From contig JAIQGF010000014.1 of NCBI GenBank assembly GCA_020072845.1, forward strand, positions 1-64,000: a stretch of 64,000 nucleotides of DNA. The letters run 5' to 3'. Source of the DNA: Terriglobia bacterium. Its GTDB lineage: Bacteria; Acidobacteriota; Terriglobia; Terriglobales; Acidobacteriaceae. Positions 17,476 to 26,374 of the stretch are shown one piece after another; position 1 is the stretch's first letter; every line of letters starts with the position of its first letter. Under the pieces are notes generated by a model. It saw only the letters and a program-made list of their open reading frames with translations, made no database searches and was not told where the DNA came from. A program made the position numbers and the translations under genes.

Positions 17476-18633
17476 ATGTTCATGCTTGAAAAGGCGATGG
17501 CAGGCAGCCGCCGATACTGGGGCTGGCTCGCGTTCCTTCTGCTCCTGATCGCGCTCGGCGGTGCCTGCTACTTCCGCCAGCTCAGGGCCGGGTTGGCCAT
17601 CACCGGCCTGAGCCGCGACGTTGCCTGGGGCCTGTACATCGCGCAGTTCACGTTTTTCGTCGGCGTGGCGGCGTCAGCGGTCATGGTGGTGCTGCCGTAC
17701 TACCTGCACGACGTCAAGGCGTTCCGCAAGATCACCATTCTTGGCGAGTTGCTCGCGGTCTCCGCGGTGACCATGTGCCTGCTCTTCATCCTGGTGGACA
17801 TGGGGCAGCCGGCGCGTGTGCTCAACGTGCTGCGCTATCCCACGCTCAGTTCGGTGATGTTCTGGGACATGGTCTCGCTCGCTGGCTACCTGCTGCTGAA
17901 CGGCGTGATTTCCATCGTCATGCTCAGTTCCGAGCGCAGCGGTGTGCCCGCGCCGCGCTGGATCAAGCCGGTCATCATTGTTTCGATTCCGTGGGCCGTC
18001 TCCATTCACACGGTTACGGCATTTCTCTATAGCGGTCTGCCGGGCCGCACCTTCTGGATGACGGCCATCCTGGCGCCGCGCTTCTTGGCTTCGGCATTCG
18101 CCTCGGGGCCGGCGTTGCTGATCCTGCTGTGTCTGCTGCTGCGGCGGCTGACCTCGTTCGACGCCGGCGAAGACGCGATCCGCAAGCTCGGCGTGATCGT
18201 CGCCTACGCCATGTCGCTCAGTGTTTTCTTTGTTCTCCTCGAGCTGTTCACGGTCTTCTACAGCCGAATTCCGGAGGAGATGGAGCACTTCCGGTTCTTG
18301 TTCGTTGGGCTCGATGGCGATCGCCATCTGGCTCCCTGGATGTGGATATCGGCCGTCACGGGCATCGTCGCACTTGTTCTGCTGCTGGTCCCCAAGCTGC
18401 GCAACAACGAGACGATGCTGGCGGCCGCGGCCCTGCTGGTTTTTGTTTCTCTGTGGATTGAAAAAGGACTGGGGCTGATTGTCGGCGGCTTTGTTCCTTC
18501 GCCGCTGGGATCGGTCACTCGATACTCGCCCACCGCTCCGGAGTGGATCATCGTTCTGGGGGTGTGGGCGATAGGGGCTCTCTTGATCACCGTGTTCTAC
18601 AAGATCACGGTCTCTGTTCGTGAGGTGAGGTGA
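17476..18633 (+). CDS. dsrP: DsrP, NrfD-type quinone-interacting membrane subunit
   Basis: A 385-residue polytopic membrane protein of the NrfD/PsrC family with about ten helices, expected to react with menaquinol and pair with DsrO. The N-terminal helix (WLAFLLLLIALGGACYF) is followed by GLSRDVAWGLYIAQFTFFVG, a typical NrfD opening. ATG 17476 is chosen; a TTG at 17467 that overlaps the dsrO stop would add three residues and cannot be excluded. No clear ribosome site is visible for either, suggesting translational coupling. The transporter gene follows after three bases. Confidence 0.9.
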   Translation: MFMLEKAMAGSRRYWGWLAFLLLLIALGGACYFRQLRAGLAITGLSRDVAWGLYIAQFTFFVGVAASAVMVVLPYYLHDVKAFRKITILGELLAVSAVTMCLLFILVDMGQPARVLNVLRYPTLSSVMFWDMVSLAGYLLLNGVISIVMLSSERSGVPAPRWIKPVIIVSIPWAVSIHTVTAFLYSGLPGRTFWMTAILAPRFLASAFASGPALLILLCLLLRRLTSFDAGEDAIRKLGVIVAYAMSLSVFFVLLELFTVFYSRIPEEMEHFRFLFVGLDGDRHLAPWMWISAVTGIVALVLLLVPKLRNNETMLAAAALLVFVSLWIEKGLGLIVGGFVPSPLGSVTRYSPTAPEWIIVLGVWAIGALLITVFYKITVSVREVR

Positions 18634-18636
18634 ACC

Positions 18637-20142
18637 ATGGCAACATTGGTGGAAGCACCACCAAGACCTGCGCCACCGCCAGAAGTACGTCCTGCGGCTC
18701 CGCCACCACAACCGTGGCTGAGCGAGGATTGGCTGGCAGTGATCCTGGGTCTGGGGGTGTTCGTACTTTCCCTCGGCCTGCTGTTCGGGGCCGACATCCT
18801 GGGGTGGGTAGTCACGACGGCGGTTTGGACCGCGCCGACGAAGGCGCTCAACCCTGTGTCGAAAGCTTACAAATCCTTGCCGGGCCTGGTCTCTCTGCTC
18901 GGCACATATATATTCTTGCTGGCGATCCTACTGGCTGGCGCGAAGGCCTTGCGCGCCAACCTGAAATCATTCGCGAAAGGCTTTACCGGGGTTTTCTTCA
19001 TCAGCTACTTGTGCTGGTTTCTTGGAAGCTGGGCCTACATTGCAGCCACTCCGGACAAACGGGCGGCGTTGAAGATTCCCTGGTCCCTGAACCTGACCAA
19101 CGAGTCGGGATTCATTCTCGCCTTGCTGGCCGGGTTGATCGTAGGAAACTTCCTGCCGGGCGTTGCCAAAAGCATGAAAGAGGCAATCCGGCCCGAGCTC
19201 TACATTAAGACGGCGATTGTCATCCTGGGCGGGTTCCTGGGCATCGCCGCGCTGGAGCAGCGGGCTCTTGCCACTTCCGTGATTTTCCGCGGCGCGTGCG
19301 CCATCGTCGAGGCGTACCTGATTTACTGGCCGATCGTGTACTTCGTGTCGCGCCGGTATTTCGGGTTCAGCCGCGAGTGGGCGGCGCCGCTGGCGTCCGG
19401 TATCTCGATCTGCGGAGTGTCGGCGGCGATTGCCACCGGCAGCGCCATCAAGGCACGCCCGATTGTGCCCATCATGGTGTCTTCGCTGGTCGTGATTTTT
19501 GCCGTCGTCGAACTGATGATCCTTCCCTTCGCCGCGCAGCATTGGCTCTACAACCAGCCGATGGTGGCGGGCGCCTGGATGGGATTGGCGGTGAAGACCG
19601 ACGGTGCGGCAGTGGCCAGCGGCGCGATTGCCGATTCCCTGATTCGCGCCAAGGCGATGGCCGCCACCGGCGTCAATTACGCTCCCAACTGGATCATGGG
19701 CGTCAGCACCACGGTGAAGGTGTTCATCGACATCTTTATCGGCGTGTGGGCATTCGTTCTGGCTTGGGTGTGGTCGGCAAAGATCGAGCATCGCGAGGGC
19801 GAGAAGGTGAAATTCAGCACGATCTGGCAGCGCTTCCCGAAATTCATCCTGGGATACGTGGCCACGTTCGCGATCGTGCTGGCCGTCGGCGTGCTGGTTC
19901 CGGCGCTGATCCCCAAAATCAAGGCTTCGATGGGGCAGGCCAATGTCCTTCGTGCCCTGTTCTTCGTGCTGACGTTCTTCGCCATTGGTGTGCTCTCCAA
20001 CTTCCGCAAACTCTGGGAGGAAGGAATTGCCAAGCTGGCAGCCGTCTATGTGCTGTGCCTGTTCGGGTTCATCATCTGGGTCGGCCTGCTGATTTCCTGG
20101 CTGTTCTTCGCCGGAGTGTTGCCACCAATCGTAAAGGGGTGA
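18637..20142 (+). CDS. YeiH-type (putative sulfate exporter family) membrane transporter
   Basis: A 501-residue polytopic membrane protein, about ten or more helices, of the YeiH / putative sulfate exporter family. Family-like parts include GLIVGNFLPG, ILGGFLGIAALEQRALA, FGFSREWAAPLASGISICG, VSAAIATGSAIKARP and GAWMGLAVKTDGAAVASGAI. Usual members have about 340-360 residues; the extra length is a proline-rich N-terminus (PPRPAPPPEVRPAAPPPQP) plus added helices and loops. It sits between dsrP and the small membrane gene with gaps of three bases on each side, so it is part of the operon. A role in moving sulfite, sulfate, sulfide or a related anion is plausible but inferred from position. Confidence 0.75.
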   Translation: MATLVEAPPRPAPPPEVRPAAPPPQPWLSEDWLAVILGLGVFVLSLGLLFGADILGWVVTTAVWTAPTKALNPVSKAYKSLPGLVSLLGTYIFLLAILLAGAKALRANLKSFAKGFTGVFFISYLCWFLGSWAYIAATPDKRAALKIPWSLNLTNESGFILALLAGLIVGNFLPGVAKSMKEAIRPELYIKTAIVILGGFLGIAALEQRALATSVIFRGACAIVEAYLIYWPIVYFVSRRYFGFSREWAAPLASGISICGVSAAIATGSAIKARPIVPIMVSSLVVIFAVVELMILPFAAQHWLYNQPMVAGAWMGLAVKTDGAAVASGAIADSLIRAKAMAATGVNYAPNWIMGVSTTVKVFIDIFIGVWAFVLAWVWSAKIEHREGEKVKFSTIWQRFPKFILGYVATFAIVLAVGVLVPALIPKIKASMGQANVLRALFFVLTFFAIGVLSNFRKLWEEGIAKLAAVYVLCLFGFIIWVGLLISWLFFAGVLPPIVKG

Positions 20143-20145
20143 TGT

Positions 20146-20298
20146 ATGGCAGATGTGCATTTGAAAGATGAAATGAAGAGAATGGAAGTCGAAAAGGAGC
20201 CCCTGCTTCCGATTGAGAAGAAGCTGATCTGGTACACCTTCGGAACCGGGGTCATCCTGCTGTTCGTGCTGGTTTTCATCAGCCGGGCATACCTGTAG
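20146..20298 (+). CDS. Small single-helix membrane protein in the dsr operon
   Basis: A 50-residue protein starting at ATG 20146, three bases after the transporter stop. It has a charged first half (many Lys, Glu, Asp) and one membrane helix (about residues 28-47, FGTGVILLFVLVFISRAYL). I do not recognise it. Its tight spacing and charge pattern suggest a small accessory subunit of the preceding transporter or of the Dsr membrane complex; the sequence alone cannot tell which. Confidence 0.7.
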   Translation: MADVHLKDEMKRMEVEKEPLLPIEKKLIWYTFGTGVILLFVLVFISRAYL

Positions 20299-20372
20299 AA
20301 CACAGCGGGTTGCGGGCCACGCGCAAGCGCGGTCCGCAACCCAATGACGAATTTCATAGCCTCCGGACATTT

Positions 20373-21167
20373 ATGCCGAAACTGGGAAAAGTCTATTTGG
20401 TGGGCGCAGGACCGGGACATCCCGAGCTGCTCACCATCAAGGCCGCCGAACTCATTAAGACCGGCGACGTGATCGTCTACGACCGTCTCATCCAGGAGGA
20501 AGTCATCGCCCTGGCACGCCCCTCCGCGGAGCGCATCTACATGGGCAAGCCCGTCGGCAAGCACGACTCGCGCCAGGATGAAGTCAACGAACTGCTGGTG
20601 CGAAAAGCGCGCGAGGGAAGAGTCGTCATCCGCCTCAAGGGCGGCGATCCGTTCGTCTTCGGACGCGGCGGCGAAGAGGCCGAGTACCTCGCCGACCACG
20701 GCATTCCGTTTGAAGTCATCCCCGGCGTCTGTTCCGCCTTGTCGGCGCCGTTAAGCGCGGGAATCCCCGTGACCCACCGCGATGCCGCATCCTCGGTCGC
20801 GATTGTTGCCGGCCACAATGCGAATGGAACGGAAGGGCGCATTGATTGGAACGCTCTGGCGCGAATAGACACCCTGGTTTTTCTGATGGGTGTTCACAAT
20901 GTGGGCAAGATTGCGAAAAAACTTATTGCCGCCGGACGCTCTGCCGAGACTCCCGTGGCGATCGTCCAGATGGCGTTCTGGCCCGGTGAGCGCACGATTA
21001 CTGGAACCCTTGCCACCATTGCCGAAGACTGTCGCCGGGCCCGGATTGAACCCCCGGCCACGCTTGTCATCGGCGAAGTAGTGCGTCTGCGCGAGAGGAT
21101 CAGGGATGGAGCGCGTGATCTGGACCGCGCATGCGACTCAGCGGTCGTCGCTGCCGCCGCAGATTAG
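20373..21167 (+). CDS. cobA: Uroporphyrinogen-III C-methyltransferase
   Basis: A 264-residue SAM-dependent enzyme that methylates uroporphyrinogen III twice to give precorrin-2, the siroheme precursor. Signature parts are VYLVGAGPGHPELLTIKAAE near the start, DVIVYDRLI, RLKGGDPFVFGRGGEEAEYL, VIPGVCSALSAPLSAGIPVTHR and TLVFLMGVHN. There is no fused CysG dehydrogenase domain; that activity is the separate sirC gene at 8.5-9.2 kb. It should feed siroheme to DsrAB. The ribosome site before ATG 20373 is weak. Confidence 0.93.
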   Translation: MPKLGKVYLVGAGPGHPELLTIKAAELIKTGDVIVYDRLIQEEVIALARPSAERIYMGKPVGKHDSRQDEVNELLVRKAREGRVVIRLKGGDPFVFGRGGEEAEYLADHGIPFEVIPGVCSALSAPLSAGIPVTHRDAASSVAIVAGHNANGTEGRIDWNALARIDTLVFLMGVHNVGKIAKKLIAAGRSAETPVAIVQMAFWPGERTITGTLATIAEDCRRARIEPPATLVIGEVVRLRERIRDGARDLDRACDSAVVAAAAD

Positions 21168-21184
21168 ATTTCTCAGGAGGCCCT

Positions 21185-21445
21185 ATGCCGGAAGCGGTAC
21201 CCGTGGACAAAATTGCTGAAGAGATGTTCGCGCTCATTACGGAATGTGCTGGCAAGAAAAACCTGAAAGCCGGCGACCTCACCAAAGCGATGATCGCAAA
21301 GTTTGGCGAGGCAGCCTGCAGCAAGGAACAGTGCAAGCAGGCGATCCGAATCCTGATTGATTCCGGACGCTGCATCTACAGCTATCTTGGCGGTTCCTAT
21401 ATTCAGTTGCCGCCGAAAGAAGAAGAAGTGGGGAGCGCCGGATAA
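21185..21445 (+). CDS. dsrD: DsrD-like small winged-helix protein
   Basis: An 86-residue protein with the size and helix-helix-helix-hairpin pattern of DsrD. The core runs from KIAEEMFALITECAG through LTKAMIAKFGEAACSKEQCK to IRILIDSGRCIYSYLGGSYI, where the final SGxxxYxxxGGS hairpin matches the DsrD wing region in character. Despite its winged-helix look, DsrD in sulfate reducers has been shown to activate DsrAB. A strong ribosome site (AGGAGG) precedes ATG 21185. The placement between the siroheme methyltransferase and dsrN supports the name; the sequence is divergent and has three cysteines, so a family search is needed for certainty. Confidence 0.65.
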   Translation: MPEAVPVDKIAEEMFALITECAGKKNLKAGDLTKAMIAKFGEAACSKEQCKQAIRILIDSGRCIYSYLGGSYIQLPPKEEEVGSAG

Positions 21446-21459
21446 CTGAGGCAGCGGGG

Positions 21460-22884
21460 ATGAGCAACGATCACACATTGCCGCGCGTAGTAGTCGCCGG
21501 ACTCGGTGGCGGCGCCGGGAAGACTGTCGTCTCCCTGGCGCTGGTGCTCGCGGCGCGCCGCCTCGGGAGGCAGGTGCGCGCGTTCAAGAAGGGTCCCGAC
21601 TACATTGACGCGGCCTGGCTCACCTGGGCTTCGGGCAGTCCGGCGCGAAATCTCGATACCTATCTGATGGGCTTCGGCACGGCCGTCGGTTCCTTCGTCA
21701 GCAACGCCGTTTCCGATGGCTTGAACGTCGTGGAAGGCAACCGTGGCGTGTTCGACGGCATGGATGTGGCGGGCACGCACAGCAGTGCCGCGCTCGCCAA
21801 GGCGCTCGCAGCACCGGTGCTGCTGGTGCTGAACGTCGCCAAAGTGACGCGGACGGCCGCGGCGTACGTTCTGGGTGCTCAGAAACTCGACCCTGAACTC
21901 GACATTCGCGGACTGGTGCTGAACTACGTTAACGGACGGCGGCACGAGCAGATCGTGCGCGATGCGATCGCCTCCGTATGTGACATCCCGGTCGTCGGCG
22001 CGGTGCCGAGGCTGGACGCGGTCGGTCTCATCTCCGAACGTCATCTCGGCCTCATCATGCCCGAGGAACACGGCGGGCAGGAAATGCTCGAGCGAACCCT
22101 GCTGGACGAAGTTGTGCCCGGCCTCGATGTCGAAGCCATCTTGCGGATCGCGAGTGCGGCGCAGCCGCTCGGCGCCGAAGCGGTCACACTCGCCGGCTTG
22201 CCGGATGGCGCCGGGTTGAAGATCGGATACTTCAAGGATGCCGCGTTCAGTTTCTACTACGCCGAGAATCTTGAGGCGCTCGAGCGCTCCGGCGCTGAAC
22301 TGGTGGCCATATCGCCGCTCGCCGCCGCTGCGTTACCGGCCGATCTCTCCGCCCTGTACATCGGCGGAGGGTTTCCCGAGGTGCAGGCCTCCGCGCTGGC
22401 CGCGAATCCCGGTTTCGTGCGCTCTCTGCACGAAGCCGCGCAGAACGGGTTGCCGATCTATGCCGAGTGCGGCGGGCTGATGGTGCTGTCGCGGGCGATT
22501 GTGTGGCAGGGCTCAAAGTATCCGATGGCCGCCGTGCTTCCTTTCGAGGCGCACGTGTGCAGCACGGCGCAGGGTCACGGCTATGCGGAGCTTCTCGTAG
22601 ATCGCGCTAACCCGTTTTTCGCGACGGGCCTGAGCATCCGCGGCCACGAGTTCCACTACTCGAAAATCGTCCTGGAAAATGGCCGCCTTGAAACCGCATG
22701 CGAGGTGCGGCGCGGGAATGGCATCGGCCAGGGGCGGGACGGCGTCATCTTCAAGAATGTGTGGGCCGGCTACACGCATGTTCACGCGTTAGCCACACCG
22801 GAATGGGCCGCCGGAATGCTGCAAGCCGCGCGGCAATTCGATACTATGCACGGAACAGCTGACGGCCTAACAGCTGTGGTGTAG
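21460..22884 (+). CDS. dsrN: DsrN, siroheme amidase (CbiA family)
   Basis: A 474-residue glutamine-dependent amidotransferase of the cobyrinate a,c-diamide synthase family. The N-terminal P-loop domain has VAGLGGGAGKTVVSLAL and FKKGPDYIDAAW; the C-terminal class-I glutaminase domain has the nucleophile in YAECGGLMVLS and a late histidine in the YTHVHALATPEW segment. In dsr operons this protein amidates siroheme to siroamide for DsrAB. There are no other cobalamin genes nearby, which supports the dsr role. It is the last gene of the operon. Confidence 0.92.
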   Translation: MSNDHTLPRVVVAGLGGGAGKTVVSLALVLAARRLGRQVRAFKKGPDYIDAAWLTWASGSPARNLDTYLMGFGTAVGSFVSNAVSDGLNVVEGNRGVFDGMDVAGTHSSAALAKALAAPVLLVLNVAKVTRTAAAYVLGAQKLDPELDIRGLVLNYVNGRRHEQIVRDAIASVCDIPVVGAVPRLDAVGLISERHLGLIMPEEHGGQEMLERTLLDEVVPGLDVEAILRIASAAQPLGAEAVTLAGLPDGAGLKIGYFKDAAFSFYYAENLEALERSGAELVAISPLAAAALPADLSALYIGGGFPEVQASALAANPGFVRSLHEAAQNGLPIYAECGGLMVLSRAIVWQGSKYPMAAVLPFEAHVCSTAQGHGYAELLVDRANPFFATGLSIRGHEFHYSKIVLENGRLETACEVRRGNGIGQGRDGVIFKNVWAGYTHVHALATPEWAAGMLQAARQFDTMHGTADGLTAVV

Positions 22885-23414
22885 GTGGTTGGCGACGTGA
22901 AGAGTGTACGGGATCAGTGACGCGGAGCTGGAATCAAACTGCAGTGGAACAGGAGAGAAATTAAAAGGGCCGTGACATTGGTTATGGTCTAGCCGCCAAC
23001 TCCTGCGAGGGAGTTGACAACGTGGACGCATGTACCGTCACAGCCCCTTGATGCGATCACTGCTTTCGCAGTTCCGAACCCCAACGTTACCTCGCAGCAA
23101 CGTCGGTTTTTTCAGGTCCGGTCGCTCAACGAGTCGCCCCGTCTTGCGAATCACCCAGCTTACTTTGGACTGGCGACCGATGATTGGCGCCAACCCTTTC
23201 AACCGTCGACGCGCCGGATAGTAACACTGAACCAAAAGCTGTCAACGCCCAACATCGGGGCAGCGGAAACTAATTCCACATCGTTGTGCCCACAGCGCTT
23301 AGCGAAGATTTCCTCTAAGTTTCCACATCCGAGCGCTTCTTGAGCATTCGCCGCCGAAGAATTGCTCTTGCTTTGCGTGCGGAATCGATGTAGTCGAAGC
23401 AAGCGAGGCTCGCC
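22885..23414. other. Intergenic region after the dsr operon
   Basis: No convincing gene on either strand. A short stem-loop lies at 22997-23016 (CAACTCC, loop of six, GGAGTTG) without a T-run, so it is not a clear intrinsic terminator. The rest holds no repeat or promoter that I can support. Confidence 0.4.
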
Positions 23415-23693
23415 ATGCAAGAGCGCTTGGAATCGCTGGTGGTGCAAATGCACAGAGGTGGCATCCTCTATCAGGAAGCCGTACGCGAGTTCAAGAAGAC
23501 CTTCATTTCTGCTGCGCTTCGAGACAACAAGGGCAATGTCAGTAAGACGGCGCCGGTCCTGGGTCTGCATCGCAACACCCTCGCGCGCATCTCCCTCGAA
23601 CTTCAACTCGATATCCGAGGATTCCGGCCAAGCTCCCGTCGGCCCCCGAAGAGCGCGAACACAGCCCAGGTACCTAAACGGGCAGCTCGGTAA
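23415..23693 (+). CDS. Fis-type helix-turn-helix DNA-binding protein
   Basis: A 92-residue protein. Residues 24-68 form a Fis-type C-terminal helix-turn-helix: EFKKTFISAALRDNKGN followed by VSKTAPVLGLHRNTLAR, the pattern seen in Fis and the end of NtrC-type activators. The basic tail (SSRRPPKS ... PKRAAR) fits DNA binding. No receiver or AAA domain is attached. Stand-alone proteins like this are common in Acidobacteriota and their targets are unknown. It lies alone between the dsr operon and the convergent sugar operon. Confidence 0.7.
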   Translation: MQERLESLVVQMHRGGILYQEAVREFKKTFISAALRDNKGNVSKTAPVLGLHRNTLARISLELQLDIRGFRPSSRRPPKSANTAQVPKRAAR

Positions 23694-23872
23694 CCTCTAC
23701 GGCCCCGTGCGCAACCCTTGTGCGCACGGCGAACTGCTCGGCCGCATCTCTCGCCGGCAGGTTCATGGCCCGGCGACCAGCCATTCGATGCCTACCCATC
23801 AGTTTGCGAGTTCGCAGCGGCGGAAGATGCGAACACGTCGACTTGGCATCACGACCTGCGACAGTGTCTCGG

Positions 23873-24706
23873 CTACGACGCCACTCCGGCAAATTCACGG
23901 CGGTCGCCCAAGATGAAGGCTTCCATTGCGTTCGCGAATCCTTCATCTTCATTCGAGCTAGTCACAAATTGCGCCTGGCGCTGTACGTCGGCGCTGGCGT
24001 TCCCCATCGCGATGCTGAGTCCGCTCTTGCGAAACATGAGTACGTCGTTCGGCATGTCTCCGATCGTTGCTATCTGAGCTGGCGGGATAGACAGCACTTC
24101 GGAAAGCGCGGTGACCACGTGACCCTTGTTGGCATCGGGATGAGTGACGTCGAGATAATACGGCTGCGAGCGCGCCGCCGAGACGTGGTTGCCGCACTCG
24201 TGTTGCACGTCTGCTTCGCACGCGGCCACTGTCGTGTAGTTGTCGCTGACGCCGACGATCTTGGCCACGCGATCCAGGTGCGGAGCGAAATCGGCAACAA
24301 TTCTAGGGGCGAACTTCACCGTCCATTGTTCACGCGCGACATGTGGAGCATTGGCGTCGCGCGCCAGCCAGTCACGGTCGGTGTAAACCCACACGTCCAG
24401 TCCGTGGCGCAGAACCGCGGTGATGACCTTGGCGGCAGTATCCGCCGGTAAGAAGCTCTGCGCCATCACCGACAGGTCGGGGTGGACGAGCACGCCACCG
24501 TTGAAGGCCGCTATAGGCTCCGTGAGGGCGAGCGCGTCAATCAACATTGCCATGCCAAGCGGTGGCCGGCCGCTGGTAATGCTGAACGCGATGCCCGCCC
24601 CCCGAAGACCTCTGACGGCCTCAATGGAGCGGGCCGTCAGTACCTTGTTCTGGGTAACCAGCGTGCCATCCACGTCGGCGATCACCAGCCGAGTGTTACT
24701 TCTCAT
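23873..24706 (-). CDS. Cof-type HAD-superfamily sugar-phosphatase-like hydrolase
   Basis: A 277-residue hydrolase with the HAD motifs of the Cof/YbiV branch: DVDGTLVTQ (motif I, nucleophile Asp), SITSGRPP (motif II), and GDMPNDVLMFRKSGLSIAMGN (motif IV region), plus the inserted C2 cap between residues 85 and 190. Family members dephosphorylate sugar phosphates. ATG 24706 is the likely start; earlier in-frame codons add an arginine-rich piece. It is the last gene of the sugar operon and probably acts on a sugar phosphate. Confidence 0.8.
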   Translation of the reverse strand: MRSNTRLVIADVDGTLVTQNKVLTARSIEAVRGLRGAGIAFSITSGRPPLGMAMLIDALALTEPIAAFNGGVLVHPDLSVMAQSFLPADTAAKVITAVLRHGLDVWVYTDRDWLARDANAPHVAREQWTVKFAPRIVADFAPHLDRVAKIVGVSDNYTTVAACEADVQHECGNHVSAARSQPYYLDVTHPDANKGHVVTALSEVLSIPPAQIATIGDMPNDVLMFRKSGLSIAMGNASADVQRQAQFVTSSNEDEGFANAMEAFILGDRREFAGVAS

Positions 24707-24745
24707 GAAAACCTCATTTCCTGCCGGGCGACGAAACACATGGCC

Positions 24746-25552
24746 TTACTGCTCCTCATACGACCAGAGCAGGCCGCCATCCACGAACAGGGTGGTGCCG
24801 GTGATGTAATCTGCGTCGGCCGAGGCCAGAAACGCGGCCACCCCGGACACATCTTCGGGCATTCCCAGCCGCTTCAGGGGAATGTTTTCCAGCAGCGGCT
24901 TGAGCTTGGCTGGATCGTTCAGCAGCGCCTTATTGATGGGCGTTTCGATGGCACCCGGCGCGATGTTGTTGATGGTGATTCCGAACGGCGCGAGTTCGAC
25001 GGCAAGATTGCGCGTCAACATTTTCAGCCCGCCCTTGCTGGCGCAGTAGGCGGCGAAATGCGGGAACGGCAACTCTTCGTGGACGGAACTGATATTGATA
25101 ATCTTGCCCGCGTGTTTGGCGGCAATCCATTGTCGGACTACCGCCTGTGTGAGAAAAAACACGCCCTTCAGGTTCACATTGAGTACGAGGTCGTAGTCCT
25201 GTTCGCTCACCTCCCAGAAATCGGCGCGCCGCTCCAGGCCGGCGTTGTTGACCAGGATGTCGGCCGTCCCAAAGCGATCAAACACGGCCTCAATGAAAGT
25301 TCGCGCCTGCGTGATGTCGCTGAGATCCGCCTGCAAGGCCAGCGCTCTGCGGCCATTCCCCGCTCCCGCACCTCCGGCCGTAATGCGGTCCACCACTTCC
25401 TCGGCGCCGGCGCGGTTGGCGCGGTAACAAAAAGCGATGTCGGCGCCTTCTGCGGCCAAACGCAAGGCGATGGCGCGACCGATGCCCCGGTCGCCACCGG
25501 TGACGATCGCGACCTTTCCTTCCAGACGTTTGGTCACAGCGCTACTTTGCAT
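24746..25552 (-). CDS. Short-chain dehydrogenase, glucose 1-dehydrogenase-like
   Basis: A 268-residue classical SDR enzyme. Visible are the cofactor motif TGGDRGIGRAIAL (residues 19-31), ILVNNAGLE, the catalytic serine in NISSVHEE and the YCASK motif with the catalytic Tyr and Lys, followed by NNIAPGAIETPIN. The overall pattern fits glucose 1-dehydrogenase of the Bacillus type. In this operon glucose from the GH15 enzyme would be a natural substrate, but SDR specificity cannot be read from motifs. Confidence 0.8.
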   Translation of the reverse strand: MQSSAVTKRLEGKVAIVTGGDRGIGRAIALRLAAEGADIAFCYRANRAGAEEVVDRITAGGAGAGNGRRALALQADLSDITQARTFIEAVFDRFGTADILVNNAGLERRADFWEVSEQDYDLVLNVNLKGVFFLTQAVVRQWIAAKHAGKIINISSVHEELPFPHFAAYCASKGGLKMLTRNLAVELAPFGITINNIAPGAIETPINKALLNDPAKLKPLLENIPLKRLGMPEDVSGVAAFLASADADYITGTTLFVDGGLLWSYEEQ

Positions 25553-25566
25553 GGTGGTGTCGCCAG

Positions 25567-26352
25567 TTAAGCGCGCCGCCGTTGGCGGCCGGTATCCGAC
25601 ACCAGGGCCGCAGCCGCGTCGTCCACCAGCCAGAGCAACTTGCCTTCGGGAACGATGAGCTGAGCGGGCAAACGCTCAGGGTCACGAGGGCCGAGCAGGA
25701 CCTCGCGCAGGACCTGCGCCTTCTCTTGGCCCGCTACCAAGAACGCCACGGTGCGTCCGCGATTCAGCAGGGGAGCGCTCAGGCTGATGCGCCACGAGCT
25801 GACCTCGGCCACAAAGTCGGCCAGCACCAGCCGTGATGTTTCCTGCAGCGCCGGCGAGTGCGGAAACAACGAGGCCGTATGGCCGTTAGTGCCGAGTCCG
25901 AGATAGACGAGATCGAACTGCGGCACGGAAACGGAGTCCCGCAAGCTTTGCCGGATATCTTCTTCATACGCGCCGGCAGCGGCCCGAGGCGGGCTGATCT
26001 CCGTCGGCACTCGGTGAATGTTCGCCGAGGGCAGTGGAACGTGCCGCAACAGCGCCTCGTAAGTCATGCGGTAGTTGCTGTCGCGATCATTGGCGGGGAC
26101 ATAGCGCTCGTCTCCCCAGAAAATGTCGGCATGGTCCCAATCAACGCGGCTGCTGAACTCGTTTGTCGCCAGCAACTCGTACACGCGGCGCGGTGTGGAG
26201 CCCCCGGAAAGCGCCACCCGGAAACGGCCGCGCGCGCTGATGGATTCCGTCGCCACTTTGACGAACAGCTCTGCTGCGGCGCTGGCGAGTTGCTCAGCAT
26301 CGCCATATACGAGAAGCTCGCTGGGGTACGCGGTCCTGGGTGCGCTCGTCAT
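25567..26352 (-). CDS. pgl: 6-phosphogluconolactonase
   Basis: A 261-residue enzyme that hydrolyses 6-phosphogluconolactone, the product of Zwf. It shows the DevB/Pgl pattern: FRVALSGGSTPRRVYELL near residue 45, DHADIFWGDERYVP with the phosphate-binding loop, DSNYRMTYEALL, FDLVYLGLGTNGHTASLFP with the catalytic His, and VAFLVAGQEKAQVL. It lies 22 bases downstream of zwf. Confidence 0.93.
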   Translation of the reverse strand: MTSAPRTAYPSELLVYGDAEQLASAAAELFVKVATESISARGRFRVALSGGSTPRRVYELLATNEFSSRVDWDHADIFWGDERYVPANDRDSNYRMTYEALLRHVPLPSANIHRVPTEISPPRAAAGAYEEDIRQSLRDSVSVPQFDLVYLGLGTNGHTASLFPHSPALQETSRLVLADFVAEVSSWRISLSAPLLNRGRTVAFLVAGQEKAQVLREVLLGPRDPERLPAQLIVPEGKLLWLVDDAAAALVSDTGRQRRRA

Positions 26353-26374
26353 GTTCCCTCCGAACCCAACCTCA

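Noticed and set aside
18967-20370. A 467-codon minus-strand frame across the YeiH-type transporter
   Set aside because: Composition is that of an antisense shadow (His, Gln, Asp, Arg rich) with no hydrophobic pattern or motif.
22997-23016. Stem-loop after dsrN as the operon terminator
   Set aside because: The stem is only seven base pairs and no T-run follows, so it is reported only as a stem-loop.
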